Of a stretch of DNA of 64,000 bases, positions 37,946 to 48,097 are shown one piece after another. Below the pieces are notes generated by a model that saw only the letters and a program-made list of their open reading frames with translations, was not told the DNA's origin and made no database searches. Location: contig NZ_FOVO01000009.1 in NCBI RefSeq assembly GCF_900115195.1, positions 1 to 64,000 on the forward strand, read 5' to 3'. How positions within the stretch are numbered: the stretch's first letter is position 1; each line of letters begins with the position of its first letter. The stretch is from Xenorhabdus japonica. Lineage in GTDB: Bacteria; Pseudomonadota; Gammaproteobacteria; Enterobacterales; Enterobacteriaceae. The translations under genes were made by a program, and so were the position numbers.

Positions 37946-40900
37946 TTAATTATCTCCATTTAACAGGGCACGCAGTTCATCTTCAGACAAGTTCTCCAAT
38001 TCTTTTTGCAGCGATTCGATATCTTCTTGTGCGAAAAAGGTTTCGATCTGTCTTGACGCGATAAGCTCAGCGAGTTCAGAAAGTTCTGGATGAGCAAATA
38101 TGTCTTGGATGGACACTTCAAGATGGAATTCATCACGCAATCTTGCCATTAACTGAATGATTGATAAGGAGTTTCCACCTAAATCAAAGAAGCTGTCATG
38201 GCGCCCTATTTGTTCTAACCCCAATAAGCCTTGTAGGATGGCGGCGATCTGCTGTTCGATTTCACCTTGAGGTGCTTCGTATTCACGGCTGGCGATGGCT
38301 GAACGATCCGGCGCTGGCAGTGCTTTGCGATCTAATTTGCCACTTCCGGTCAGCGGGAAGGATTCCAGCATGATAAACGCGTTGGGTATCATGTAGCTGG
38401 CCAGATGGGTATTCAGTTGTTCACGCAGGCTATTGGCATCGGGCGTGAAATCGGATTGTGGTATGACATACGCGACCAGACGTTTGTCACCGGTTTCTTC
38501 TTTGCGGGCGATCACCACGGCATCCTTGACGCCCTCACAGGCTGCCAGTTGTGCCTCAATTTCTCCCAACTCAATGCGGAAACCGCGTATCTTGACCTGA
38601 AAATCGTTGCGTCCCAGATATTCAATCATGCCATTTGGTAACCAGCATCCCAGATCCCCCGTTTTATACATACGGGCATCTGTTTGTTCGCTGAATGGGT
38701 CAGAAATAAATTTCTCCGCTGTCATCTCCGGCTTATTCAGATAACCCCGTGCGACGCCCAAACCACTGATGTGAATTTCACCACTGACACCAACGGGGAC
38801 AGGCTGACCGAGGGTATCCAAAATATAGATACGGGTATTGGGCAACGGACGGCCAATCGGAATGTTGTCATTGGCATACGGAACCTGCCTGTCATCTACC
38901 GTCAGTGTGGTGACAATAACCGTTGTTTCCGTTGGGCCATAGGAGTTGACCCAACGGCAGGAGTGGGTTTCCGGGCTGGACAGCCAGCTTAATAAATGGC
39001 GATGCTCCGCTTTCTCACCGCCCACAATAATGGTATGCAGATAGGGGCTGAAACCACTGCGACCTGCCATCATCTCCTGTACCCAGTGGTGCCAGAAGGC
39101 AGTTGGCATATCCATGATGGTGATCTTTTGCTCGCGCAGAAAAGTAACAAAGGTTGCGTCCGGTACTCTGATATGAGGCGGGCGCAGAACCAGTGTGGCT
39201 CCCGATGCAAGGGTAGGGAAAATATCCGATACCGAAGTATCAAATGCCACGGTCGAAAATTGCAGAATGCGATCACCCAATTTAGGCTCACTGGTCTGGT
39301 GCTGGGCATGAATAAAGTTGACTACATTGCGGTGTTCCAGCATCACGCCTTTAGGTTGTCCGGTTGAGCCGGAGGTATAGATGATATAGGCCAGATGGTG
39401 TGGCTGGAGAACCATTTGGCTGGCATCAGGGTTGTGGTCGGGCTGTTTTGCCACATTAATGCGGTGAGTTTCATCATCCAGCAACCAGACGGTCAGGCCT
39501 TGTGTTGGCAAAAGCCGTTGCAAGTGCTTCTGAGTCAGCAATAGTGCAGGCTGGCTATCCGAGAGATGATAAGCCAGTCGTTCGGTGGGGTATTCAGGAT
39601 CGAGCGGAATATAACCCGCACCCGCCTTGAGGATACCGTATATGCCAATGATCATATCCAAACTGCGGTCGACACAAATGGCGACGCGATCATCAGGGCG
39701 TACGCCGGATGCAATAAGCTGATGTGCCAGTTGATTGGCGTGGTGATTCAGTTCGGCATAGCTCAATTGTCTATCACCAAACATCAACGCGATAGCATCC
39801 GGTGTCTGTTCCACTTGCTGTTCAAATAACTGGTGGATTAAGACATCTTGCGGATGTTCGACGGCGGTATCGTTAAATGTTTCCAGTAATTGAAAGCGTT
39901 CTTCTGGAGACAGAATATCGAGCGATTCAATTTTCTGCTCCGGTGCATGTTGCAGGGCTGCGACAATTCCTTTTAAAGCCATATCCATATAGGCATTGAT
40001 ACGCGCTGGATTAATCTGCTGACTGCATTGTGCGGTGAGCGCAAATCCATCGTCAAAATCATCCACATCCAGCGACAGCGGGTAATTACTGCGTTCTTCG
40101 CCACTGAGTATCTGCATGCCTTCCCAAGCCAGCGATTCAGATTGAGACCCATTGTGTGGGCTGTGACGGAAGTTCAGCAGGCTGTTAAACAGCGGTAATG
40201 GTGCCTGAATGCTGCTGCAACGCTGGGCAACAGCCAATGATGCCTGCTCGTGATCGAGTAATTCACTGAGTTGCTGATGGGTTTGTTGTACAGCTTCCTT
40301 GACGGTGCGAGCCTGTAGCCGAACACGGATAGGCAGGGTATTGATAAACATACCGAGCACTTCAGAAGCGCCAACGCCGCCCTGTAAACGTCCCAACAGA
40401 ACCGTACCAAATACGACATCATTTCGTCCGCTGCACCGGGCTAATACTTGTGCCCATGCGACATGGAACAGTACAGCAGAACTCATGCCCAATTGACGGG
40501 CGCAATTACGCAGATTGTGGGCGAGTTCGCTATCCAGTGTGACGGTATTTTCTACTATTGCATGAATATTTGCATTGATGCGGTTTTCATCAAGCTCACT
40601 TTCGTTGAGACTGATTTCATCACGATAGTTGCTTTCATCACGATAATTGCCTTGTACATCAAGTAATCCAAACGGCAGGGTCGGCTCATCAACATCCTCG
40701 AGCTGTTCGCGGAAATAGTCTTGATGAACTTCCAGCGGCACGCTGCGGGTTTGGGCAATGAAGTTACGATAAGGCAGGGGAGCCGGCAGTCTGTCATTTT
40801 CTCCCAATATCAGAACCTGAATTTCATTGAAGATCATCCCCAATGAAATGTGGTCACAAACTAAATGGTGGTGCAGTAAGGAGAGTAACCATTGTCCAGA

Positions 40901-43900
40901 CTCAGGATCTTGAGCAATATGTGCCGTCAGAAGCGGGGCTTTGGTGATATCTATCCGTACCGTGCGAGGATCAGTGAGACGGCGTAATTGTGTTTCTGTG
41001 TTTTCTTGCGCTGGTGCGTTTTCTTGCGTTAATAGCTTGAGTTCAATAATCGGCAACGGCGCGCGACGATGAACAACCTGAACAGGTTCTGGCAGTTCTT
41101 GCCAATACACAGCACTGCGCAGGATATCGTGTCGATCAATCACTTGTTGAAGCACGTTCAAGAACGTATCCAAACGAGTCCGGCTGTCAAATGCCATGAG
41201 CTGACTGTCCAGATAAATATCGCCTTCTGTTTCCAGCAAATGGTGGAACAGGATGCCCGCCTGCAATGGTCCCAGAGGATAGATGTCCTGAATATTGGCA
41301 ACCCCTTCAGGGACAAGGTTTACAATCTGGTCGATCTGGCTTTGTGTTAACTCCACCAGTGGCAGCATGTTTGGTGTAATCGTTTGGCTATCTTCGTGGA
41401 TCAGGTTTGGCGGAACAGTCAGTTCGGTAACGCCTTGAGCCGCATTCTGATTTAAACGCGCGCTCATAGCTGCCAGTGTTGGTGCAGAGAAGACTGTGCT
41501 GACATCAAGGAATAGATTGTGCTGGCGTAGTTCCTCAATCAAATTGACCACCAGCAATGAATGCCCGCCCAGTTCAAAGAAGTTGTCATGGCGCCCGACT
41601 TGTTCCAAATTCAGCAGGGATTGCCAGACTGTAGCCAATTTTTGCTCGGTTTCTCCTTGTGGCGCTTCATATTCGCGGCTGACGATGGCAGAGTGATCCG
41701 GTGCCGGCAGGGCTTTGCGATCCAGTTTGCCGTTGGCGGATAGTGGGAAAGTATCCAGAATCACAAATGCACTGGGCAACATATGTTCCATCAGGCTGGC
41801 GCTTAGTTGTTCACGCAGATGGGCAGGGTTGAGTGTGACACCTGATTGTGGAATGAGGTAAGCGACCAGACGCTTATCACCCATGCCTTCTTCACGGGCA
41901 ATGACGACGGCATCGCTGACACCTTCACATGCCGCCAACTGAGTTTCAATTTCTCCCAACTCAATGCGGAAGCCGCGTATCTTGACCTGAAAATCGTTGC
42001 GTCCCAGATATTCAATGGCACCATTGGGCAGCCAGCGCCCCAGATCCCCCGTTTTATACATACGGGCATTTGTTTGTTCGCTGAACGAATCAGCAACAAA
42101 TTTCTCTGCCGTCAAATCGGGTCGGTTCAGATAACCACGGGCAACACCTGCGCCACCAATATGGATTTCTCCACTCACCCCAACAGGAACAGGCTGACCA
42201 TGTGTATCCAGAATATAAATGCGGGTATTGGGCAGCGGATAACCAATTGGAATGACACCTTCGGGATGCAGTGGATTTTTGTTGTCCAGCTTCAATGTTG
42301 TGGCAATAACGGTGGCTTCCGTCGGGCCATAGGAGTTAATCCAGCGGCAGGATTGGGTTTCCGGACTGGACAGCCAATTCATTAAATGACGGTATTCTGC
42401 TTTCTCACCGCCCACAATGATGGTGTGCAGATAAGGGCTGAAACCACTGCGGCCTGCCATCATTTCCTGTACCCAGTGGTGCCAGAAGGCGGTTGGCATA
42501 TCCATGATGGTGATCTTCTGCTCACGCAGGAAAGTGACGAATGTCATATCTGGAATTCGGACATGAGGCGGACGTAGAACCAGTGTCGCTCCCGATGCAA
42601 GGGTTGGGAAAATATCAGACACTGAGGTATCAAATGCTACAGTTGCAAATTGCAGGATACGGTCACCCGGCTGTGGTTCGCTGGTCTGGTGCTGGGCATG
42701 GATAAAGTTTACTACGTTGCGGTGCTCCAGCATGACCCCTTTAGGTTGTCCGGTGGAGCCGGAAGTATAAATAATATAGGCCAGATGATGTGGCTGTAAC
42801 CCCATCTTGTGGGCATCAGGGTTATGGCTGAGTTGTTGCGCCATGGTGTTACGATGGTTGTCATCGTCCAGCAGCAAAACAGGTATGTCCTGCACTGGCA
42901 AGCGTGCCTGTAAATGATGCTGAGTCAGCAACAATGCAGGCTTGCTGTCTGATAACTGATAGGCCAGTCGTTCTGTGGGGTATTCAGGATCGAGGGGAAT
43001 ATAGCCCGCACCTGCTTTGAGGATGCCATACATGCCAATGATCATATCCAGACTGCGATCGACACAGATAGCGATACGGTCATTAGGGCGAACACCAGAC
43101 GCAATCAGGTGATGTGCCAGTTGGTTGGCATGCTGGTTCAATTCCGTATAACTGAGCTGGCTATCGCCAAACACTAACGCGATAGCATCAGGTGTCTGTT
43201 CTGCTTGTTGCTCGAACAGTTGATGGATCAGCAGCTCTTGCGGATAAGCCAGCGCTGTATCGTTGAAATCCAACAATAATTGGTTGCGCTGTTGCGCTTG
43301 CAGCAATGGTAAATCTTCCACTCGCAGAGAATCATCTTCAACCATTGCTGTCAGTAGAGTTTGCAGATAGCTTGCGAGCCGTTCAATACTGGCACGATCA
43401 AACAGATCACTGGCATATTCCAATTCACCGACCAAACCATTATCGGTATCGTTCATGGAAAGTGACAAATCGAAATGAGTGCTGTTTCGGGCTGATGGCA
43501 GTTCATCCAGCACTAAATCGGATAACTCAAGAGATTGCTGTATCGGCGTGTTATCCAGCGCGAGCATGACCTGAAATATTGGGCTATGGCTCAGGCTGCG
43601 CGGTGGTTGCAGCGCTTCAACCAGTTGTTCGAATGGCAAGTCCTGATGCACATAGGCTTCCAGTGCATGGGCTTTTACTTGTGCCAATAACTCGCTAACG
43701 GTGGGGTTATCTTCCAGTTTAACTCTGAGCGCCAAGGTGTTGGCAAAGAAACCGATCAACGGTTCTAATTCGCTGTGCTGTCGGTTAGCAACAGGTGTCC
43801 CAATGACAATATCTTGTTGACCACTGATGCGGGCAAGCAAGACTGACCAGGCTGCCAGCAATGTCATGAATAATGTGGAACTATGGCGCTGGCTCAACGC

Positions 43901-46900
43901 CTTTAAGCCATCACTTAATTCAGGTGAGAGAGTAAATGCTACTTGATCCCCGCGATAGCTCTGAACCGCAGGACGTGTTCTGTCTGTCGGCAACTCCAGT
44001 AAAGCAGGAGCACCTTGCAGTGCTTCTCGCCAGAAATTGACCTGTTTTTCCAACACTTCACCTTGCAGCCATTGTCGCTGCCAGAGGGCATAGTCAGCAT
44101 ATTGCACGGTCAGCGCAGGCAGCGGATCGTCTTGCCCCTGAATGAAAGCCCGATAGAGGGTTGTCAGCTCATAAATCAAGACGTTTAGTGACCAGCCATC
44201 AGAAATCATGTGGTGCTGAGTCAATAACAGAACATATTCATCTTGGGTGAGTTTCAGTAATTGACCACGAATTAATGGTTCCAGTGCAAAATCAAAGGGA
44301 TGATTAGTTTCAAACTGAGCGGCTTCATCAATGGCAGCCTGTTTTTCTGTCTCAGTTAACAGGCTGAAATCTTTAATGGTTAAATTGAATCCACGATCCG
44401 CATCGGCAATGATTTGCCGGGCTGTACCATCCACTATTTTAATGGTTGTGCGCAGAATCTCATGGCGGGCAACAATTCTATCCAGAGTAGATTGCAGGGC
44501 GTTCAGGTTTAGCTGGCCTTTCAGGCGTAATCCGCCAGATATGTGATACGCCGTCTGGGCGGCAGAATCTAACTGTGCCAGGAACCACAGGCGTTGTTGT
44601 GCCCAAGAGAGCGGAAGCGCTTGTTGTCGGCTGGCAGGTAATATCACCTGTTGTATTAGCTGGTGTGATGATAATGAATGCTGTGTTGATTGGCTGGCTG
44701 TATTTAATGACTGTGCTAAATCTGACAAGATTGGACGAGTGAACAGATCCTGTAAGTCCAATTTGGTATTGAAAACTTGACGTAAACGGGAAGCCATTTG
44801 CACGGTCAGTAAAGAGTGCCCACCCAGCTCAAAGAAATTGTCATGGCGCCCTACTTGCTCCAGCCCAAGCAGGGATTGCCAGACTTCCGCTAGTTTCTGC
44901 TCGATTTCCCCTTGGGGCGCTTCGTATTCACGGCTGGCAATCGCAGTACGATCCGGTGCAGGCAGGGCTTTGCGATCTAACTTACCACTGCCGGTCAGCG
45001 GGAAAGCGTCCAGTATGACAAATGCACTGGGGATCATGTGCTCCATCAGGTGGATGCTCAATTGCTCACGCAGATGGGCAGGGATGAGCGTAACATCCGG
45101 CTGTGGTATCAGGTAGGCCACCAGGCGTTTATCGCCAGTTTCTTCTTCACGGGCAATGACGACAACATCTTTGACGCCGTCGCACATCGCCAGTTGCGCT
45201 TCGATTTCTCCCAATTCAATACGGAAGCCACGTATTTTGACCTGAAAATCATTGCGCCCTAAATATTCAATGTTACCGTCTGGCAGCCAGCGCCCCAGAT
45301 CACCGCTTTTATACATTCGGGCATCGGGTTTTTTACTGAATGGATCGGGCACGAAGCGTTCTGCCGTCAATTCTGGACGGTTTAAGTAACCACAGGCAAC
45401 CCCTGCGCCACCAATATGGATTTCACCGCTGATGCCGATGGGAACAGGATGACCGAGAGGATCGAGAATATAAATATGGGAATTGGCATTGGGACTGCCA
45501 ATCGGAATATTACTGATGATGCTAGAAGAATACCCACCATTCAGTGTCAATGACGTCACAATGACAGTGGTTTCGGTCGGGCCATAGGTATTGATCCAAC
45601 GGCAGAATTGAGTTTCCGGCAGAGACTGCCAATCCACCAGATGGCGGGATTCCGCTTTCTCTCCGCCAACAATAATCGTATTCAGATAAGGGCTAAAACC
45701 TGTACGATCGGCTTTCATTTCCTGTACCCATTGGTGCCAGAAAGCCGTAGGTACATCCATGATAGTGATCTTCTGCTGGTTTAAAAAGTCGATGAATTCT
45801 GCATCTGGTGCGCGGATATGTGCAGGGCGCAGGACCAAAGTTGCTCCCGCAGCCAGTGTCGGGAAAATATCAGACACTGAGGTATCAAATGCCATAGTCG
45901 CAAATTGCAGAATGCGATCCTCCGGCTGAGGTTGGCTGATTTGGTGCTGGGCATGGATAAAGTTGACCACATTGCGGTGTTCCAGCATTACGCCTTTAGG
46001 TAGTCCGGTTGAACCGGAAGTGTAGATGATATAGGCCAGATGGTGTGGCAGAAGACCTAATTGGCTGGCATCAGGATTATGCGTCGGCTGTTGTGCCACG
46101 GTATTCAGATGATTTTCATCATCCAGTAACCAGACCGGAACTTCTGTTACCGGTAAAATTGCCTGTAAATGTTGTTGGGTCAGCAATAACTTTGGTGTGC
46201 TATCTGATAACTGATAAGCCAACCGTTCGGCAGGATATTCTGGATCGAATGGAATGTAACCTGCTCCTGCTTTGAGAATGCCCAACATGCCAATGATCAT
46301 ATCCAGGCTGCGCCCGACACACAGTGCCACACGGTCGTCTGGGTGTATGCCAAAGGCAATCAGGTTGTGTGCCAGTTGGTTGGTACGCTGATTCAACTCC
46401 GCATAGCTCAGTTGAGTATCTTGATACACCAAGGCAATCGCTTCAGGTGTCAATTCTGCCTGCTGTTCAAATAGCTGGTGGATCAGCTTATCCTGCGGGT
46501 AAATGAGTGCGGTGTCGTTAAAATCCACTAACAACTGTTTGCTTTGTTGTGATGTCATCAGCGGCAGTTCAGCCACTCGTTGACTGTCATCCGCTACCAT
46601 CGCTGTCAGCAAGGTGCTCAAGTGGTTGACTATGCGCTCAATGGTCGCGTGATCGAACAGATCACTGGCATATTCCAGATCACCCACTAAACCCTTTTCA
46701 GTTTCATCCAGAGTTAATGTCAGATCAAAGTAAGAACTGTCTCTGATTAATGGTCGTTCATCCAGCACTAATCCGGGTAGCTCGAAATGCCGTTGTCCCG
46801 GCGTATTATTTGTTGCCAGCATAACCTGAAAAATTGGGCTATGGCTCAGGCTGCGCGGAGGTTGCAGGATTTCGACCAATTGTTCGAAAGGCATATTTTG

Positions 46901-48061
46901 ATGAGCGAATGCATTGATTGCTTGTTTTTTCACTTGTGCCAACAGTTCACTGACACTGGGGTTATCATGCAATTGCACCCGTAATGCCAATGTATTGGCA
47001 AAGAAGCCGATTAAAGGGGCTAATTCAGGTTGTTGACGATTAGCGATGGGGGTGCCAATCACAATATCATCCTGACCGCTGATACGGGAAAGCAATGTAG
47101 CCCATCCGGCCAATAAGGTCATAAACAAGGTAGTTCCATGACGCTGGCTGAGATCTTTTAAACCTGCCTGTAATGTTGGTGATAGCGCAATATTAACGCG
47201 CCCACCGATATAGCTTTGCTTCGCTGGGCGTGGCCGATCAGTGGGTAATTCCAGAAGTGTGGGAGCATCTTGCAGAGTGTTGCGCCAGAAATTAACTTGT
47301 TTTTCCAGCACTTCCCCCTGTAACCAATTTTTCTGCCAGAGAACATAATCAGCATATTGAATTGTCAGGGCTGGCATTGGATCTGGCTGCCCTTGACTAA
47401 ATGCGCGATAAAGTGTGGACAGTTCTTGCATAAATATACTGACTGACCAGCCATCAGAGATAATATGATGCTGAGTTAACAGCAGGATATGCTGCTCTTC
47501 TGCCAGTTTGAGCAACCGTCCCCGTGCCAATGGGCCATTAACAAAATCAAAGGGATGATTTGCTTCAAGATAGGCCACTTTTTCAATTGCAGCCTGCTGT
47601 TCTGACAGCTCTGAAGAAGATGGTTCTGAAGAAGATAGCTCTAAAGAAGATAGTTGGCTGAAATCTTCTTGTATCAGAAGAAAACCACAATCTGTATCAC
47701 TAATGATTTGCTGTGCTTCGTCCTCTACCGTCATGATAGTCGTACGCAAAATTTCATGGCGTGCCACAATGCGATCCAAGGCTTTTTGCAAGGCATTCAG
47801 ATTCAGTTTGCCTTGTAGGTTCAGCCCCACTGACATATGGTATGCCGTTTGTGCAGCAGGATCTAATTGAGCCAGGAACCATAAGCGTTGCTGTGTCCAG
47901 GATAATGGCACACCACTGCCATTATTGCTCGATTGCGCGCGCGCTTGGGGCGTGATTTCTGCTTTTTGAGTAGACTGGCGGGTCAGTTTTGCTGATTTGG
48001 CTAACTCAAGTAGTCTTCTGCGTTCAGCTAATGGTAGAGATGAAAGCTCGTTATTATTCAT
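37946..48061 (-). CDS. paxB: PAX lipopeptide NRPS PaxB: three elongation modules
   Basis: The 3371-residue synthetase reads C-A-T, C-A-T, C/E-A-T. Approximate limits: C 45-490 (HHIISDG near 198), A 520-1040, T Ser near 1082; C 1140-1580 (HHMISDG near 1282), A 1615-2130, T near 2167; dual C/E 2250-2700 (HHLLETEGD and HHLVCDH near 2395), A 2740-3250, T near 3297; acidic C-terminal docking segment from about 3340. Manual codes are DTSMIVTVIK, DTSMIVSVIK and DTSMIVSVIK. It adds residues 2-4, with residue 3 predicted D. I start at ATG 48061; a TTG at 48079 is the alternative. Two in-frame microduplications sit inside condensation domains (47608-47652, 40615-40650). PaxA/PaxB and PaxB/PaxC must meet through docking helices, which have been studied in Xenorhabdus PAX synthetases. 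Confidence 0.9.
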   Translation of the reverse strand: MNNNELSSLPLAERRRLLELAKSAKLTRQSTQKAEITPQARAQSSNNGSGVPLSWTQQRLWFLAQLDPAAQTAYHMSVGLNLQGKLNLNALQKALDRIVARHEILRTTIMTVEDEAQQIISDTDCGFLLIQEDFSQLSSLELSSSEPSSSELSEQQAAIEKVAYLEANHPFDFVNGPLARGRLLKLAEEQHILLLTQHHIISDGWSVSIFMQELSTLYRAFSQGQPDPMPALTIQYADYVLWQKNWLQGEVLEKQVNFWRNTLQDAPTLLELPTDRPRPAKQSYIGGRVNIALSPTLQAGLKDLSQRHGTTLFMTLLAGWATLLSRISGQDDIVIGTPIANRQQPELAPLIGFFANTLALRVQLHDNPSVSELLAQVKKQAINAFAHQNMPFEQLVEILQPPRSLSHSPIFQVMLATNNTPGQRHFELPGLVLDERPLIRDSSYFDLTLTLDETEKGLVGDLEYASDLFDHATIERIVNHLSTLLTAMVADDSQRVAELPLMTSQQSKQLLVDFNDTALIYPQDKLIHQLFEQQAELTPEAIALVYQDTQLSYAELNQRTNQLAHNLIAFGIHPDDRVALCVGRSLDMIIGMLGILKAGAGYIPFDPEYPAERLAYQLSDSTPKLLLTQQHLQAILPVTEVPVWLLDDENHLNTVAQQPTHNPDASQLGLLPHHLAYIIYTSGSTGLPKGVMLEHRNVVNFIHAQHQISQPQPEDRILQFATMAFDTSVSDIFPTLAAGATLVLRPAHIRAPDAEFIDFLNQQKITIMDVPTAFWHQWVQEMKADRTGFSPYLNTIIVGGEKAESRHLVDWQSLPETQFCRWINTYGPTETTVIVTSLTLNGGYSSSIISNIPIGSPNANSHIYILDPLGHPVPIGISGEIHIGGAGVACGYLNRPELTAERFVPDPFSKKPDARMYKSGDLGRWLPDGNIEYLGRNDFQVKIRGFRIELGEIEAQLAMCDGVKDVVVIAREEETGDKRLVAYLIPQPDVTLIPAHLREQLSIHLMEHMIPSAFVILDAFPLTGSGKLDRKALPAPDRTAIASREYEAPQGEIEQKLAEVWQSLLGLEQVGRHDNFFELGGHSLLTVQMASRLRQVFNTKLDLQDLFTRPILSDLAQSLNTASQSTQHSLSSHQLIQQVILPASRQQALPLSWAQQRLWFLAQLDSAAQTAYHISGGLRLKGQLNLNALQSTLDRIVARHEILRTTIKIVDGTARQIIADADRGFNLTIKDFSLLTETEKQAAIDEAAQFETNHPFDFALEPLIRGQLLKLTQDEYVLLLTQHHMISDGWSLNVLIYELTTLYRAFIQGQDDPLPALTVQYADYALWQRQWLQGEVLEKQVNFWREALQGAPALLELPTDRTRPAVQSYRGDQVAFTLSPELSDGLKALSQRHSSTLFMTLLAAWSVLLARISGQQDIVIGTPVANRQHSELEPLIGFFANTLALRVKLEDNPTVSELLAQVKAHALEAYVHQDLPFEQLVEALQPPRSLSHSPIFQVMLALDNTPIQQSLELSDLVLDELPSARNSTHFDLSLSMNDTDNGLVGELEYASDLFDRASIERLASYLQTLLTAMVEDDSLRVEDLPLLQAQQRNQLLLDFNDTALAYPQELLIHQLFEQQAEQTPDAIALVFGDSQLSYTELNQHANQLAHHLIASGVRPNDRIAICVDRSLDMIIGMYGILKAGAGYIPLDPEYPTERLAYQLSDSKPALLLTQHHLQARLPVQDIPVLLLDDDNHRNTMAQQLSHNPDAHKMGLQPHHLAYIIYTSGSTGQPKGVMLEHRNVVNFIHAQHQTSEPQPGDRILQFATVAFDTSVSDIFPTLASGATLVLRPPHVRIPDMTFVTFLREQKITIMDMPTAFWHHWVQEMMAGRSGFSPYLHTIIVGGEKAEYRHLMNWLSSPETQSCRWINSYGPTEATVIATTLKLDNKNPLHPEGVIPIGYPLPNTRIYILDTHGQPVPVGVSGEIHIGGAGVARGYLNRPDLTAEKFVADSFSEQTNARMYKTGDLGRWLPNGAIEYLGRNDFQVKIRGFRIELGEIETQLAACEGVSDAVVIAREEGMGDKRLVAYLIPQSGVTLNPAHLREQLSASLMEHMLPSAFVILDTFPLSANGKLDRKALPAPDHSAIVSREYEAPQGETEQKLATVWQSLLNLEQVGRHDNFFELGGHSLLVVNLIEELRQHNLFLDVSTVFSAPTLAAMSARLNQNAAQGVTELTVPPNLIHEDSQTITPNMLPLVELTQSQIDQIVNLVPEGVANIQDIYPLGPLQAGILFHHLLETEGDIYLDSQLMAFDSRTRLDTFLNVLQQVIDRHDILRSAVYWQELPEPVQVVHRRAPLPIIELKLLTQENAPAQENTETQLRRLTDPRTVRIDITKAPLLTAHIAQDPESGQWLLSLLHHHLVCDHISLGMIFNEIQVLILGENDRLPAPLPYRNFIAQTRSVPLEVHQDYFREQLEDVDEPTLPFGLLDVQGNYRDESNYRDEISLNESELDENRINANIHAIVENTVTLDSELAHNLRNCARQLGMSSAVLFHVAWAQVLARCSGRNDVVFGTVLLGRLQGGVGASEVLGMFINTLPIRVRLQARTVKEAVQQTHQQLSELLDHEQASLAVAQRCSSIQAPLPLFNSLLNFRHSPHNGSQSESLAWEGMQILSGEERSNYPLSLDVDDFDDGFALTAQCSQQINPARINAYMDMALKGIVAALQHAPEQKIESLDILSPEERFQLLETFNDTAVEHPQDVLIHQLFEQQVEQTPDAIALMFGDRQLSYAELNHHANQLAHQLIASGVRPDDRVAICVDRSLDMIIGIYGILKAGAGYIPLDPEYPTERLAYHLSDSQPALLLTQKHLQRLLPTQGLTVWLLDDETHRINVAKQPDHNPDASQMVLQPHHLAYIIYTSGSTGQPKGVMLEHRNVVNFIHAQHQTSEPKLGDRILQFSTVAFDTSVSDIFPTLASGATLVLRPPHIRVPDATFVTFLREQKITIMDMPTAFWHHWVQEMMAGRSGFSPYLHTIIVGGEKAEHRHLLSWLSSPETHSCRWVNSYGPTETTVIVTTLTVDDRQVPYANDNIPIGRPLPNTRIYILDTLGQPVPVGVSGEIHISGLGVARGYLNKPEMTAEKFISDPFSEQTDARMYKTGDLGCWLPNGMIEYLGRNDFQVKIRGFRIELGEIEAQLAACEGVKDAVVIARKEETGDKRLVAYVIPQSDFTPDANSLREQLNTHLASYMIPNAFIMLESFPLTGSGKLDRKALPAPDRSAIASREYEAPQGEIEQQIAAILQGLLGLEQIGRHDSFFDLGGNSLSIIQLMARLRDEFHLEVSIQDIFAHPELSELAELIASRQIETFFAQEDIESLQKELENLSEDELRALLNGDN
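40615..40650 (-). repeat. 18-nt tandem duplication in paxB dual C/E domain
   Basis: TTTCATCACGATAGTTGC (40615-40632) is followed by a copy with one mismatch (40633-40650). It encodes the doubled NYRDES/NYRDEI string in a loop of the dual C/E domain. Confidence 0.85.
47608..47652 (-). repeat. 15-nt tandem triplication in paxB first C domain
   Basis: Three 15-nt units start at 47608, 47623 and 47638, with two to three mismatches between copies. They encode the Ser/Glu-rich insert LSSLELSSSEPSSSELSEQ in the first C domain; the other C domains of PaxB and PaxC lack it. Confidence 0.85.
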
Positions 48062-48097
48062 TTGATTATCACCACTCAAAACAATGTAAAGTAAAAT

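Noticed and set aside
29337-47355. Many plus-strand open frames of 60-190 codons opposite the pax synthetase genes
   Set aside because: They mirror the repeated NRPS domains on the minus strand, recur at matching domain positions, and lack ribosome sites and protein-like composition.
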